Positions 17,469 through 25,767 of a stretch of DNA of 64,000 nucleotides are shown here, in pieces; the stretch's first letter is position 1; each line of letters begins with the position of its first letter. Origin of the DNA: Prevotella sp. (GTDB lineage Bacteria; Bacteroidota; Bacteroidia; Bacteroidales; Bacteroidaceae); NCBI GenBank assembly GCA_017554385.1, contig JAFZIL010000030.1, positions 1 to 64,000 on the forward strand, given 5' to 3'. A program made the position numbers and the translations under genes. A model generated the notes under the pieces. It ran no database searches and was not told where the DNA came from. It saw only the letters and a program-made list of their open reading frames with translations.

Positions 17469-18169
17469 AACTGAATACTAATTCGAACTCGTACATTATT
17501 ATATATAGTGCGATACTCGTCGTCATCGTGGCTTTCCTGCTGGCTTTCATCTTCAAGGCTTTGAAGCCGATGCAGGATGCTAACGTGGCACTCGACATTA
17601 AGAAACAGATTCTTTATTCGCTCAACATCCGCAACCTCGATGGTGCAGAGGCCGAAGCCAAGTATGCTGAAGTAGTGAAGGATGAGGGTGAGATTGATGG
17701 GCAGAAATACTATGCCTGTGAGATTGATGGCGAGGACATCCTCGTCGTATCCCTGAAAGGTATGGGACTCTGGGGTGGCATCAGCGGTTACATCTCCATC
17801 CACGGCGATGAGGAGCCCGTTGTCTATGGCGCTTATTTCAACCACGAGAGCGAGACCGCAGGCCTGGGTGCAGAGATCAAGGACTCTCAGGAGTGGCAGG
17901 AGAAGTTCATTGGAAAGAAAGTCTTCGTTGACCCTGCTGATGGTAGTGAAGTGGCTCTCGCCGTGGTCAAGAACGTTGATGACCCCACGACGCAGGTTGA
18001 CTGTGTGACGGGTGCCACCTTGACCTCTAATGGTGTGAACGATATGATTAAGGCAGGTTTGAAGGATGCAGGAAAGCGCTTTGTGCAACTGTTTGTAAAG
18101 ATGCAATGCGTAAAGGATGCGCCTACAGATTCTATAGCCACAGAAGAACCTAAAGCAGAGGAGGAATAA
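17465..18169 (+). CDS. nqrC: Na+-NQR subunit C
   Basis: Membrane-anchored FMN subunit. The 234-residue product has one N-terminal helix (YIIIYSAILVVIVAFLLAFIF), then a periplasmic FMN-binding domain with WGGISGYISI. The flavinylation motif DCVTGATLTS (about residues 179-188) matches the known (S/T)GAT-x-(S/T) site, the second Thr being the FMN acceptor. The C-terminus is acidic (EEPKAEEE). It overlaps nqrB by 4 bases and is 3 bases from nqrD. Confidence 0.96.
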   Translation: MKLNTNSNSYIIIYSAILVVIVAFLLAFIFKALKPMQDANVALDIKKQILYSLNIRNLDGAEAEAKYAEVVKDEGEIDGQKYYACEIDGEDILVVSLKGMGLWGGISGYISIHGDEEPVVYGAYFNHESETAGLGAEIKDSQEWQEKFIGKKVFVDPADGSEVALAVVKNVDDPTTQVDCVTGATLTSNGVNDMIKAGLKDAGKRFVQLFVKMQCVKDAPTDSIATEEPKAEEE

Positions 18170-18172
18170 ACT

Positions 18173-18796
18173 ATGGCATTATTCAGTAAACAGAACAGGG
18201 AGGTTTTTACTAATCCGTTGAACCTCGACCACCCGATATTGGGTCAGGTGCTGGGCATCTGCTCGGCTCTCGCCGTGACCTCGCAGTTGAAGCCCGCCAT
18301 TGTGATGGGCTTGGCCGTGACGGTGATTACGGCATTTGCCAATGTAATTATCTCTGTCATCCGCAACACCATCCCCAACCGCATCCGTATCGTGGTGCAA
18401 CTGGTGGTTGTGGCCGCGCTGGTGACCATCGTGTCGCAGATCCTGAAAGCCTACGTCTATGATGTGAGCGTACAGCTGAGCGTATACGTCGGCCTGATTA
18501 TTACCAACTGTATCCTGATGGGGCGTCTGGAGGCTTTCGCCATGCAGAACAAGCCTTGGCCGTCGTTCCTCGATGGTGTGGGCAATGGTCTGGGCTACGC
18601 CATGATCCTCGTCATCGTGGGTGGTGTGCGTGAGTTCCTTGGACGCGGCTCGCTGCTGGGCTTCCAGATAATCCCCGACGGCGTCTACGAGGCTGGCTAC
18701 ATCAACAACGGAATGATGACCATGCCCGCTATGGCCCTCATCCTGGTGGGTATTGTGATATGGGTACACCGTGCTTTCTTTTATAAGGAAAAGTAG
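18173..18796 (+). CDS. nqrD: Na+-NQR subunit D
   Basis: A 207-residue hydrophobic subunit with six predicted helices, of the NqrD/RnfE fold. Together with NqrE it forms the membrane core, with an inter-subunit iron centre. LGQVLGICSALAVT and GYAMILVIVGGVREFLGRG are typical. The stop codon TAG is directly followed by a 32-bp inverted repeat arm, so nqrE is 158 bases away instead of the usual close spacing. Confidence 0.96.
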   Translation: MALFSKQNREVFTNPLNLDHPILGQVLGICSALAVTSQLKPAIVMGLAVTVITAFANVIISVIRNTIPNRIRIVVQLVVVAALVTIVSQILKAYVYDVSVQLSVYVGLIITNCILMGRLEAFAMQNKPWPSFLDGVGNGLGYAMILVIVGGVREFLGRGSLLGFQIIPDGVYEAGYINNGMMTMPAMALILVGIVIWVHRAFFYKEK

Positions 18797-18947
18797 GCCC
18801 ACCCAAGCCCTCCCAAAGGGAGGGATGTCTGGTTACCAAAGAAACCGGAGATGGGCAATACATTAAATTAATCTGTAATACAAACTAAAAAAAGGAGCAC
18901 CCAATATGTAACTAAACATCCCTCCCTTTGAGAGGGCTTGGGTGGGC
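18797..18947. repeat. Long inverted repeat between nqrD and nqrE
   Basis: The arms at 18797-18828 and 18916-18947 are 32 bp and complementary at 31 positions, around a spacer of about 87 bp. Each arm contains a small palindrome (CCCTCCC-AAA-GGGAGGG in the left arm). The left arm starts at the first base after the nqrD stop; the right arm is followed by TTTTAAT just before nqrE. Transcribed, it would form a strong hairpin inside the operon. It resembles REP/MITE-type intergenic elements. Confidence 0.92.
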
Positions 18948-18954
18948 TTTTAAT

Positions 18955-19581
18955 ATGGAACATATAATAAGTTTATTCTTCCGGTCGATATTCGTCGACA
19001 ACATGATATTCGCGTTCTTCCTTGGCATGTGTTCGTACCTTGCCGTGTCGAAGACGGTGAAGACATCATTGGGACTGGGCCTTGCCGTGACCTTCGTGCT
19101 CACGGTGACGGTGCCCGTCAACTATCTCTTGCAGACGAAGGTGCTGGGTGATGGATGCCTGGTTGAGGGCGTTGACCTGAGCTACCTGTCGTTCATCCTC
19201 TTCATCGGTGTGATAGCCGGCATGGTGCAGCTCGTGGAGATGACAGTAGAAAAGTACTCGCCTTCGCTCTACGCTGCCCTTGGCATCTTCCTGCCGCTCA
19301 TCGCTGTAAACTGCGCCATCATGGGTGCATCGCTCTTCATGCAGCAGCGCATCCTGATGGAACCCGACAACACGCAGGCCATCACCTCTATCTGGGATGC
19401 CGTGGTCTACGGTTTCGGCTCGGGCATCGGTTGGACGCTGGCCATCGTGTCGCTGGGTGCTATTCGCGAGAAGATGCAGTACTGCGACGTGCCCAAGCCC
19501 TTGCAGGGATTAGGTATTACGTTTATTGTGGTAGGCCTCATGGCTATGGCTATGATGTGCTTCAGTGGACTTAATATATAA
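18955..19581 (+). CDS. nqrE: Na+-NQR subunit E
   Basis: A 208-residue membrane subunit of the NqrE/RnfA fold, with six hydrophobic helices. [16 protein letters not shown] and [21 protein letters not shown] are typical N-terminal features; Cys in GMCSYL and NCAIMGAS may serve the iron centre shared with NqrD. The start at 18955 gives the usual length and lies 7 bases after the end of the repeat arm. nqrF starts 7 bases after its stop, with an AAAGGAAT ribosome-binding-like stretch. Confidence 0.96.
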   Translation: MEHIISLFFRSIFVDNMIFAFFLGMCSYLAVSKTVKTSLGLGLAVTFVLTVTVPVNYLLQTKVLGDGCLVEGVDLSYLSFILFIGVIAGMVQLVEMTVEKYSPSLYAALGIFLPLIAVNCAIMGASLFMQQRILMEPDNTQAITSIWDAVVYGFGSGIGWTLAIVSLGAIREKMQYCDVPKPLQGLGITFIVVGLMAMAMMCFSGLNI

Positions 19582-19588
19582 AAGGAAT

Positions 19589-20857
19589 ATGGCACAGTTT
19601 ATAGCTTATAGTATCGGAGTATTCCTCATTGTCATACTCCTTTTGGTTGTGATTCTACTCGTGGCGAAGAAGTACCTTTCGCCCAGTGGAAACGTGAATA
19701 TAGAAATCAACGGCGAGCGTACGATTAACGTGCCCCAAGGCTCAAGCCTCATGGCTACGCTCAACGAGAATGGCGTCTTCCTGCCCTCAGCCTGCGGTGG
19801 AAAGGCTTCGTGTGGACAATGTAAGGTTCAGGTTCTTGAGGGTGGGGGAGAGATTCTCGACTCTGAGAAGCCTCACTTCAGCCGCAAGGAAATCAAGGCC
19901 GGCTGGCGCCTGGGTTGCCAGTGCAAGGTGAAGGGCGACTTGAAGATACACGTGGACGAGTCGATACTCGGCGTGAAGGAGTACGAGTGCACCGTTATTT
20001 CGAACAAGAACGTGGCTACGTTCATCAAGGAGTTCAAGGTGCAGCTGCCTCCGGGCGAGCACATGGACTTCCTGCCTGGCTCATACGCACAGATCAAGAT
20101 TCCTGCCTTCGACTGCATCGACTACGACAAGGACTTCGACAAGTCGTTGATTGGCGCCGAGTACCTGCCCAGCTGGGAGAAGTTCGGTTTGTTCCCGTTG
20201 AAGTGTAAGAATCCCGAACCTACCATCCGTGCCTATTCTATGGCCAACTATCCTGCCGAGGGCGACGTCTTTATGCTTACCGTGCGTATCGCTACGCCAC
20301 CGTTCAAAGCCGACAAGAGCGGCTTCATGGAGGTGAACCCCGGTATCGCCTCGTCGTACATCTTCTCGCTGAAGCCCGGCGATAAGGTGATTATGAGCGG
20401 CCCGTTCGGTGACTTCCATCCTCACTTCGACTCGAAGAAGGAGATGATTTGGGTAGGCGGTGGTGCTGGTATGGCTCCGCTTCGTGCACAGATCATGCAC
20501 ATGACGAAGACGCTGCACACGACCGATCGCGAGATGCATTACTTCTACGGAGCCCGTGCCTTGAACGAGGTCTTTTACCTTGACGACTTCCTTGGCTTGG
20601 AGAAGGAATATCCCAACTTCCACTTCCACCTCGCCCTCGACCGTCCAGACCCCGCTGCCGATGCAGCAGGCGTGAAGTACACCCCGGGCTTCGTCCACCA
20701 GGTCATGCTCAATACCTACCTGAAAGACCACGAGGCACCCGAGGACATCGAATACTACATGTGTGGTCCCGGCCCCATGTCGAAGGCTGTAGTCTCCATG
20801 CTTGACTCGCTCGGCGTAGAGCCCGAAAGCATCATGTATGATAACTTCGGAGGATAA
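19589..20857 (+). CDS. nqrF: Na+-NQR subunit F (NADH-oxidising)
   Basis: NADH dehydrogenase subunit of Na+-NQR: one N-terminal helix, a 2Fe-2S ferredoxin domain and a ferredoxin-reductase-like FAD/NADH domain. In the 422-residue product the cluster ligands are in ACGGKASCGQCKVQV and LGCQCKV (about residues 69-112), RAYSMANYP is the flavin site, and GGGAGMAPLRAQI the NADH site. The C-terminus is YDNFGG. The start at 19589 (MAQFIAYS) is favoured over 19565, which would lie inside nqrE. Last nqr gene; a DUF1846 gene follows after 33 bases. Confidence 0.97.
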   Translation: MAQFIAYSIGVFLIVILLLVVILLVAKKYLSPSGNVNIEINGERTINVPQGSSLMATLNENGVFLPSACGGKASCGQCKVQVLEGGGEILDSEKPHFSRKEIKAGWRLGCQCKVKGDLKIHVDESILGVKEYECTVISNKNVATFIKEFKVQLPPGEHMDFLPGSYAQIKIPAFDCIDYDKDFDKSLIGAEYLPSWEKFGLFPLKCKNPEPTIRAYSMANYPAEGDVFMLTVRIATPPFKADKSGFMEVNPGIASSYIFSLKPGDKVIMSGPFGDFHPHFDSKKEMIWVGGGAGMAPLRAQIMHMTKTLHTTDREMHYFYGARALNEVFYLDDFLGLEKEYPNFHFHLALDRPDPAADAAGVKYTPGFVHQVMLNTYLKDHEAPEDIEYYMCGPGPMSKAVVSMLDSLGVEPESIMYDNFGG

Positions 20858-20890
20858 TCGTCAGCATGGAAACAAACACAAAATGTTACA

Positions 20891-22354
20891 ATGAAAATAG
20901 GATTTGACAACGAGAAGTATCTGAAGATACAATCGGAACACATTCGTGAGCGTATCGCCCAGTTCGACGGAAAACTTTACCTCGAACTGGGTGGGAAGCT
21001 CTTCGACGACCATCATGCTTCTCGCGTGTTGCCAGGCTTTAAGCCCGACTCGAAGCTGCGTATGTTTGCACAGTTGCGTGACCAGCTTGAGATCGTTATT
21101 GTGGTAAGTGCCGAGGACATTGAGAAGAATAAAATCCGTGCCGACCTCGGTATCACCTACGACGAGGATGTGCTTCGTTTGCGCGACGAGTTCATGCAGC
21201 GCGACTTCATGGTGGGGTCGGTAGTCATTACCCACTATAACGGACAGCGTGCTGCTGATCAGTTCCGTCATCGTCTGGAGCGTATGGACATCAAGTCCTA
21301 CGTACACTATCTGATTGACGGCTATCCGCACAATGTGGAACTGATTGCCTCGGACGACGGCTTTGGAAAGAACGACTATGTGGAGACCTCTCGCGAACTG
21401 GTTATTGTCACCGCTCCAGGACCGGGCAGCGGCAAGATGGCTGTATGCCTGAGTCAGCTCTATAATGAGAACAAGCGTGGCATTCGTGCTGGTTATGCCA
21501 AGTTCGAGACCTTCCCCGTGTGGAACCTGCCGTTGAAACATCCCGTGAACATTGCTTATGAGGCAGCTACGGCCGACTTGAACGACGTGAACATGATCGA
21601 CCCCTTCCATCTGGAAGCCTACGAGAAGATTGCCGTGAACTACAACCGCGACATAGAAATCTTCCCCGTGCTCAACGCTCTCTTCGAAGGTATCTATGGC
21701 GGTAGCCCCTACAAGTCGCCTACCGATATGGGAGTGAACATGGTGGGCTTCTGTATCTCAGACGATGAGGTGTGTTGTCAGGCCAGTCGAGAAGAAATTA
21801 TCCGTCGCTACTACGATGCCACGAACAAGCTGGCTGACGGCGCCGACAATGAATCAGAGGTACACAAAATCCAGCTGCTCTTCAATCAGGCACACATCAA
21901 TACGGCCTATCGCCGTGTTACTGTAGCTGCCGCCGCGAAGAAAGAACTGAGTGGGCATACTGCTGCTGCTATGGAACTGCACGACGGTACTATCATTACC
22001 TCGAAGTCTTCGCCGCTGTTGGGTTGTAGTGCTGCGCTGTTGCTCAATGCCACGAAGCATTTGGCGGGCATAGGTCACGACGTGAAGCTGATACCCCAGA
22101 GCCTGATTGAACCTGTGCAAAAGACTAAGACCGAGTATCTGGGTGCCAAGAACCCGCGTCTGCATACCGACGAGGTACTGGTGGCACTAAGCGTCCTGTC
22201 GCAACACGACGACAACTGCCGACGTGCCCTGGAGCAACTGCCCCAGCTGCGCGACTGTCAGGTACACAGCACCGTGATGCTGAGTGAGGTAGACCGCAAG
22301 ATATTCAAGAAGCTGGGTTGTGGCCTGACCTGCGACCCTGTGAGGAAAAAGTAA
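20891..22354 (+). CDS. DUF1846 domain-containing protein
   Basis: A 487-residue cytoplasmic protein of the DUF1846 family, recognised from MKIGFDNEKYLKIQSEHI, LYLELGGKLFDDHHASRVLPGF, VITAPGPGSGKMAVCLSQL-like phosphate-loop residues near 178 (APGPGSGK), and NDVNMIDPFHLE. The function is not established to my knowledge; the glycine-rich APGPGSGK suggests nucleotide or phosphate binding. It follows nqrF by 33 bases on the same strand and may be cotranscribed, but a link to respiration is not implied by the family. The 201 bases after it show no clear terminator, promoter or small gene. Confidence 0.9.
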   Translation: MKIGFDNEKYLKIQSEHIRERIAQFDGKLYLELGGKLFDDHHASRVLPGFKPDSKLRMFAQLRDQLEIVIVVSAEDIEKNKIRADLGITYDEDVLRLRDEFMQRDFMVGSVVITHYNGQRAADQFRHRLERMDIKSYVHYLIDGYPHNVELIASDDGFGKNDYVETSRELVIVTAPGPGSGKMAVCLSQLYNENKRGIRAGYAKFETFPVWNLPLKHPVNIAYEAATADLNDVNMIDPFHLEAYEKIAVNYNRDIEIFPVLNALFEGIYGGSPYKSPTDMGVNMVGFCISDDEVCCQASREEIIRRYYDATNKLADGADNESEVHKIQLLFNQAHINTAYRRVTVAAAAKKELSGHTAAAMELHDGTIITSKSSPLLGCSAALLLNATKHLAGIGHDVKLIPQSLIEPVQKTKTEYLGAKNPRLHTDEVLVALSVLSQHDDNCRRALEQLPQLRDCQVHSTVMLSEVDRKIFKKLGCGLTCDPVRKK

Positions 22355-22555
22355 CAGACTAAGTGACAGGTAAGGGTAAAGACAATGATGGAATCCTGAG
22401 GCCGATGATGTCGTTTGTGAGGCTGGCCGATGGGAAAGGACGTTTTCGAAATGTATGCATAGAGAAATAACCTCTCACGTCTTTTTCGTTTCCAAGGAAC
22501 AACTAATTATAGAACGCTGAATTGGAGAAGTTATAGGCAACAAAAAAACAAGGTT

Positions 22556-25500
22556 ATGAAGAAACTATTACTTATTGGGTTGGCATTCTTCTGTGTGTTG
22601 GTCACGATCAATGCCGAAGAAGGCAGAAAGTCAGGATGGGTTCATCAGCCGGTTTTTAATAGCAAAGGTGTTCCTGTGCGCTATGTTATGGTACCCGGTG
22701 AAGAGACAGCTACACCGCTACTCTCGCCAACTATACAGGCCGACCGCTCTGATGATGGTGTCAAAGGCATGGTGGCCGAGATGGTAGACGGTCAGCTGGT
22801 AACGCGCCAAATGACCGACATCGAGCTGGCGAAACGTCATCGTGCCCGTGCCGAGGCTAATACACACATTTTCACCAGCTATACTGTTGAGGGCGTAGCC
22901 ATGACGTTCATGGTGCTCGACGAAACGGCCAAGACCTGTCAGGTAGGTACTGGCGAAGGAAACAGTGCTGGCAGTTCCGATGCTGCTATCGAAAGAGATT
23001 ACGCAGGAACTGTGACCATTCCTGAACAGGCCAACGGCTATACTGTGACGACTATTGGTAACGGTGCTTTCTACTATTGTACTAAACTTCAGGGGGTTAC
23101 CATTCCTACTACTGTAGAGAAAATAAACTTCTATGCTTTCGCTTACTGTGAGTCTATGACGCAGCTCCATATCCCTAAAAGTGTTACCGATATAGATCAA
23201 CTACTCTTATGTAATTGTCCTTCGTTGGAGCAGATTACGGTTGACCCTGAAAATACTTCCTATGATTCGCGTGACAACTGTAATGCCCTCATACAGACCA
23301 GTGGCAGCTACGTGGTGGCTGGCTGCAAGAACACCGTGATACCCGAGACTGTAAAAGGATTTTACAACGCTGCGTTCAGGGGATGCTTGGGACTGACACA
23401 ACTATACATTCCGGCTTCGGTGAACTGGGTGGGGGGACAGGCCTTCAATGGTAGTTATAACCTAATGTCTATCATAGTAGACCCAAACAACCCCTATCTC
23501 GACTCGCGCGATGGTTGTAATGCCATCGTCCGCACCGCTGACAACACCATTGTCACGGGTTGCGCCACATCGGTGATTCCCGAGACGGTGACGGGCATCG
23601 GCTCTAGTGCTTTTGCTGGTCACGAGAAGATAGAGACTGTGACTTTCCACAAGAACATGACCTCTATTGGGGACAGAGCTTTTGAGTCTTGTCCTAACTT
23701 ATTGAAGGTGGTTGCTTGGATGGCAGTACCGTTTGCCATCACTAACAATGTGTTTACCATTTGGTACGGACAATTTAACAGCGATGCTACCCTCTACGTT
23801 CCCAAAGGCACCAAGACTGCCTATCAGAACACACAGGGATGGACTCTCTTCACGAAGATGCTTGAGATGAACGAAGGTCCTGATGATATTGTTGACGACG
23901 AAGACGAGTTTACAGCAGAGACCGTTGAGGGCATCACCATGAAGTTTAAGGTGCTCGACCGCGATGCCAAGACCTGTCAGGTGGGCTGGAACACAGGCTA
24001 CAATATTAGTAGCGAATTCAACTGCGTCGACAGAAATACTACGGGTGTGGTGACCATTCCTGAGACAGCGAAGGGTTACCGTGTGGTACAGATTGGCGTT
24101 TCGGCGTTCTATTATTTGCCGAACGTTACCCAGATAAACATTCCCAACACAGTGGAGAGCATCAATGACTTTGGCATCTCCAATCTGTATGCAATGAATG
24201 CCCTCTACTTGCCAGCATCGGTTACCAGCCTCTCAAATTATGCCTTTGGCGATCCTGTGGGCCGTACCTCCATCACTGTTGATCCGGCAAATCCTGTCTA
24301 TGACTCGCGCGACAACTGCAATGCCATCATCGAGACAGCCACCAATACTTTGGTTTCCGGTTGTGCTGTCACTACCATTCCGAACACGGTGACCGCCATA
24401 GGTCATGCACCTTTCTATGGTTGTTCTGACGTAAAGTCGTTCGTGCTGCCTACATCCGTTGCCAGCATTGGTTCACAGGCTTTCTCCTACTGTCGTAATC
24501 TGGAATCGTTGACGGTTGAGGAGGGTAATCCCGTTTACGACTCACGCGACAACTGCCACGCCATCATTGAGACGGCCACTAACAAATTTGCAAAGGGTGC
24601 CGGACTGTCTACTATCCCTGAGTCGGTGGTCATCATTGGCTATGATGCTATTGAGGGCAACAACCTGTTGGAGAAGATCACCATTCCCGCAAGTGTGACA
24701 GCTATCGAAAATTATGCATTCGAATACTGTTACAACCTGAATCAGGTGAGTTCGCTTATTAAGCAGCCGTTTGAGATTTCCGAAGGTGTATTCAAGCAGG
24801 GTTCTAACAAATATCCCGAATACCTCTATGTGCCAGCAGGTACAAAGGCTCTCTACCAGGCCACCCCAGCATGGAACCGATTTACGAATATCGTTGAGTC
24901 AGGTAGCGATGCCCAGATTGACATTGAACCCCTTCCGTCAAACGAGAGCGACTTTGCCAACAGCATGGTCGATGAGGACGGAGACGCTGTGGATTTGAGC
25001 AATACCGAGGTTGATGACGTGCTCTTCACGCTCAACCAGGAGAATGGCGATGGCTATGATGTCACTGAAGGCTGTGTGGTGGTGAACACCCCGATGACCG
25101 ACGAGGCTGTCGATGCACTTGACATGTCGCAGGTAGGTACTGATGAGTTTGCTGAGCAGTTCACGGGTCTTGTGTTTGCTATCACAGCAGGCAGTGGTTC
25201 CATCAGCATTAACCTGCAGACGCTTGGACAGAATGCCCTAAGCGTGAAGATTGGTGGTGGCGCTGCCATCAAGATCCAGCATCCTGACCGTAATACTGTG
25301 GTCATCAACTACAACGTGGAGTTTGATACCTACGTTCTTATCTACGTTCGTGCCAATGACGAGATGCTTACCCGTGCTATGGCTGGTGACAACAGTGTGA
25401 AGATTTACTCTGTTGCATGGGAACGTACTGGTGACTATTATGATGGTATCGGCAGCGTTTCCCACAACGAATCGACTGTCAGTGCTGTCTACTCGCTTGA

Positions 25501-25585
25501 TGGTCGTCGGTTGCAGCAGCCCCAGTCGGGTGTCAATATTGTTCGCTCGTCTGAAGGCAAGAGCCGCAAGTATATGATGAAATAA
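22556..25585 (+). CDS. Secreted leucine-rich repeat (BspA-like) protein
   Basis: A 1009-residue exported protein with a signal peptide (MKKLLLIGLAFFCVLVTINA). BspA/TpLRR repeats of the form IPxTVTxIGxxAFxxC appear throughout residues about 150-780. The protein is built as two large homologous halves (about 100-440 and 455-780), each starting TVEG(V/I)xMxFxVLDxxAKTCQVG and containing DSRD(N/G)CNAI cassettes, ending with an LYVP(K/A)GTK ... Y segment. Residues after 790 are acidic, then beta-rich. The C-terminal tail VYSLDGRRLQQPQSGVNI...K resembles Prevotella sorting tails of T9SS cargo. Likely cell-surface adhesion or host/substrate interaction. No clear promoter was found. Confidence 0.9.
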   Translation: MKKLLLIGLAFFCVLVTINAEEGRKSGWVHQPVFNSKGVPVRYVMVPGEETATPLLSPTIQADRSDDGVKGMVAEMVDGQLVTRQMTDIELAKRHRARAEANTHIFTSYTVEGVAMTFMVLDETAKTCQVGTGEGNSAGSSDAAIERDYAGTVTIPEQANGYTVTTIGNGAFYYCTKLQGVTIPTTVEKINFYAFAYCESMTQLHIPKSVTDIDQLLLCNCPSLEQITVDPENTSYDSRDNCNALIQTSGSYVVAGCKNTVIPETVKGFYNAAFRGCLGLTQLYIPASVNWVGGQAFNGSYNLMSIIVDPNNPYLDSRDGCNAIVRTADNTIVTGCATSVIPETVTGIGSSAFAGHEKIETVTFHKNMTSIGDRAFESCPNLLKVVAWMAVPFAITNNVFTIWYGQFNSDATLYVPKGTKTAYQNTQGWTLFTKMLEMNEGPDDIVDDEDEFTAETVEGITMKFKVLDRDAKTCQVGWNTGYNISSEFNCVDRNTTGVVTIPETAKGYRVVQIGVSAFYYLPNVTQINIPNTVESINDFGISNLYAMNALYLPASVTSLSNYAFGDPVGRTSITVDPANPVYDSRDNCNAIIETATNTLVSGCAVTTIPNTVTAIGHAPFYGCSDVKSFVLPTSVASIGSQAFSYCRNLESLTVEEGNPVYDSRDNCHAIIETATNKFAKGAGLSTIPESVVIIGYDAIEGNNLLEKITIPASVTAIENYAFEYCYNLNQVSSLIKQPFEISEGVFKQGSNKYPEYLYVPAGTKALYQATPAWNRFTNIVESGSDAQIDIEPLPSNESDFANSMVDEDGDAVDLSNTEVDDVLFTLNQENGDGYDVTEGCVVVNTPMTDEAVDALDMSQVGTDEFAEQFTGLVFAITAGSGSISINLQTLGQNALSVKIGGGAAIKIQHPDRNTVVINYNVEFDTYVLIYVRANDEMLTRAMAGDNSVKIYSVAWERTGDYYDGIGSVSHNESTVSAVYSLDGRRLQQPQSGVNIVRSSEGKSRKYMMK

Positions 25586-25603
25586 CAGTTCTGCGTAATA
25601 ATG

Positions 25604-25635
25604 TTATAACGTCATAACGAAATAACGTTATAACG
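25604..25635. repeat. Octamer tandem repeat after the LRR gene
   Basis: Four 8-bp units TTATAACG, TCATAACG, AAATAACG and TTATAACG, preceded by the degenerate TAATAATG, beginning about 18 bases after the stop at 25585. Confidence 0.9.
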
Positions 25636-25651
25636 CCTCTTTAGAAATAGG

Positions 25652-25696
25652 AAGGCATATCACAAAAAGGTGGTATGCCTTCTTTCGGTTTTTTAG
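25652..25696 (+). terminator. Intrinsic terminator after the LRR gene
   Basis: A 12-bp stem AAGGCATATCAC / GTGGTATGCCTT (one G-T pair) with a six-base loop, followed by a T-rich run (TCTTTCGGTTTTTT). Confidence 0.85.
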
Positions 25697-25704
25697 TCAG
25701 AAAA

Positions 25705-25736
25705 TTTGGCCTTTTGAGCCCTTCTTTGTATCTTTG
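25705..25736 (+). promoter_or_regulatory. Promoter of the S9 peptidase gene
   Basis: TTTG at 25705-25708, a 20-bp spacer and TATCTTTG at 25729-25736. Transcription should start near 25740, after the ATG at 25675, which supports the start at 25768. Confidence 0.88.
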
Positions 25737-25767
25737 TAGCCCAAAAGAACAAGTTACTACAGAAAAT

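Noticed and set aside
18797-18947. Insertion sequence in the nqr operon
   Set aside because: Only 151 bp with no transposase; kept as an inverted repeat instead.
22355-22555. Small gene or RNA before the LRR gene
   Set aside because: No clear start, conserved frame, hairpin or promoter could be seen in these 201 bases.
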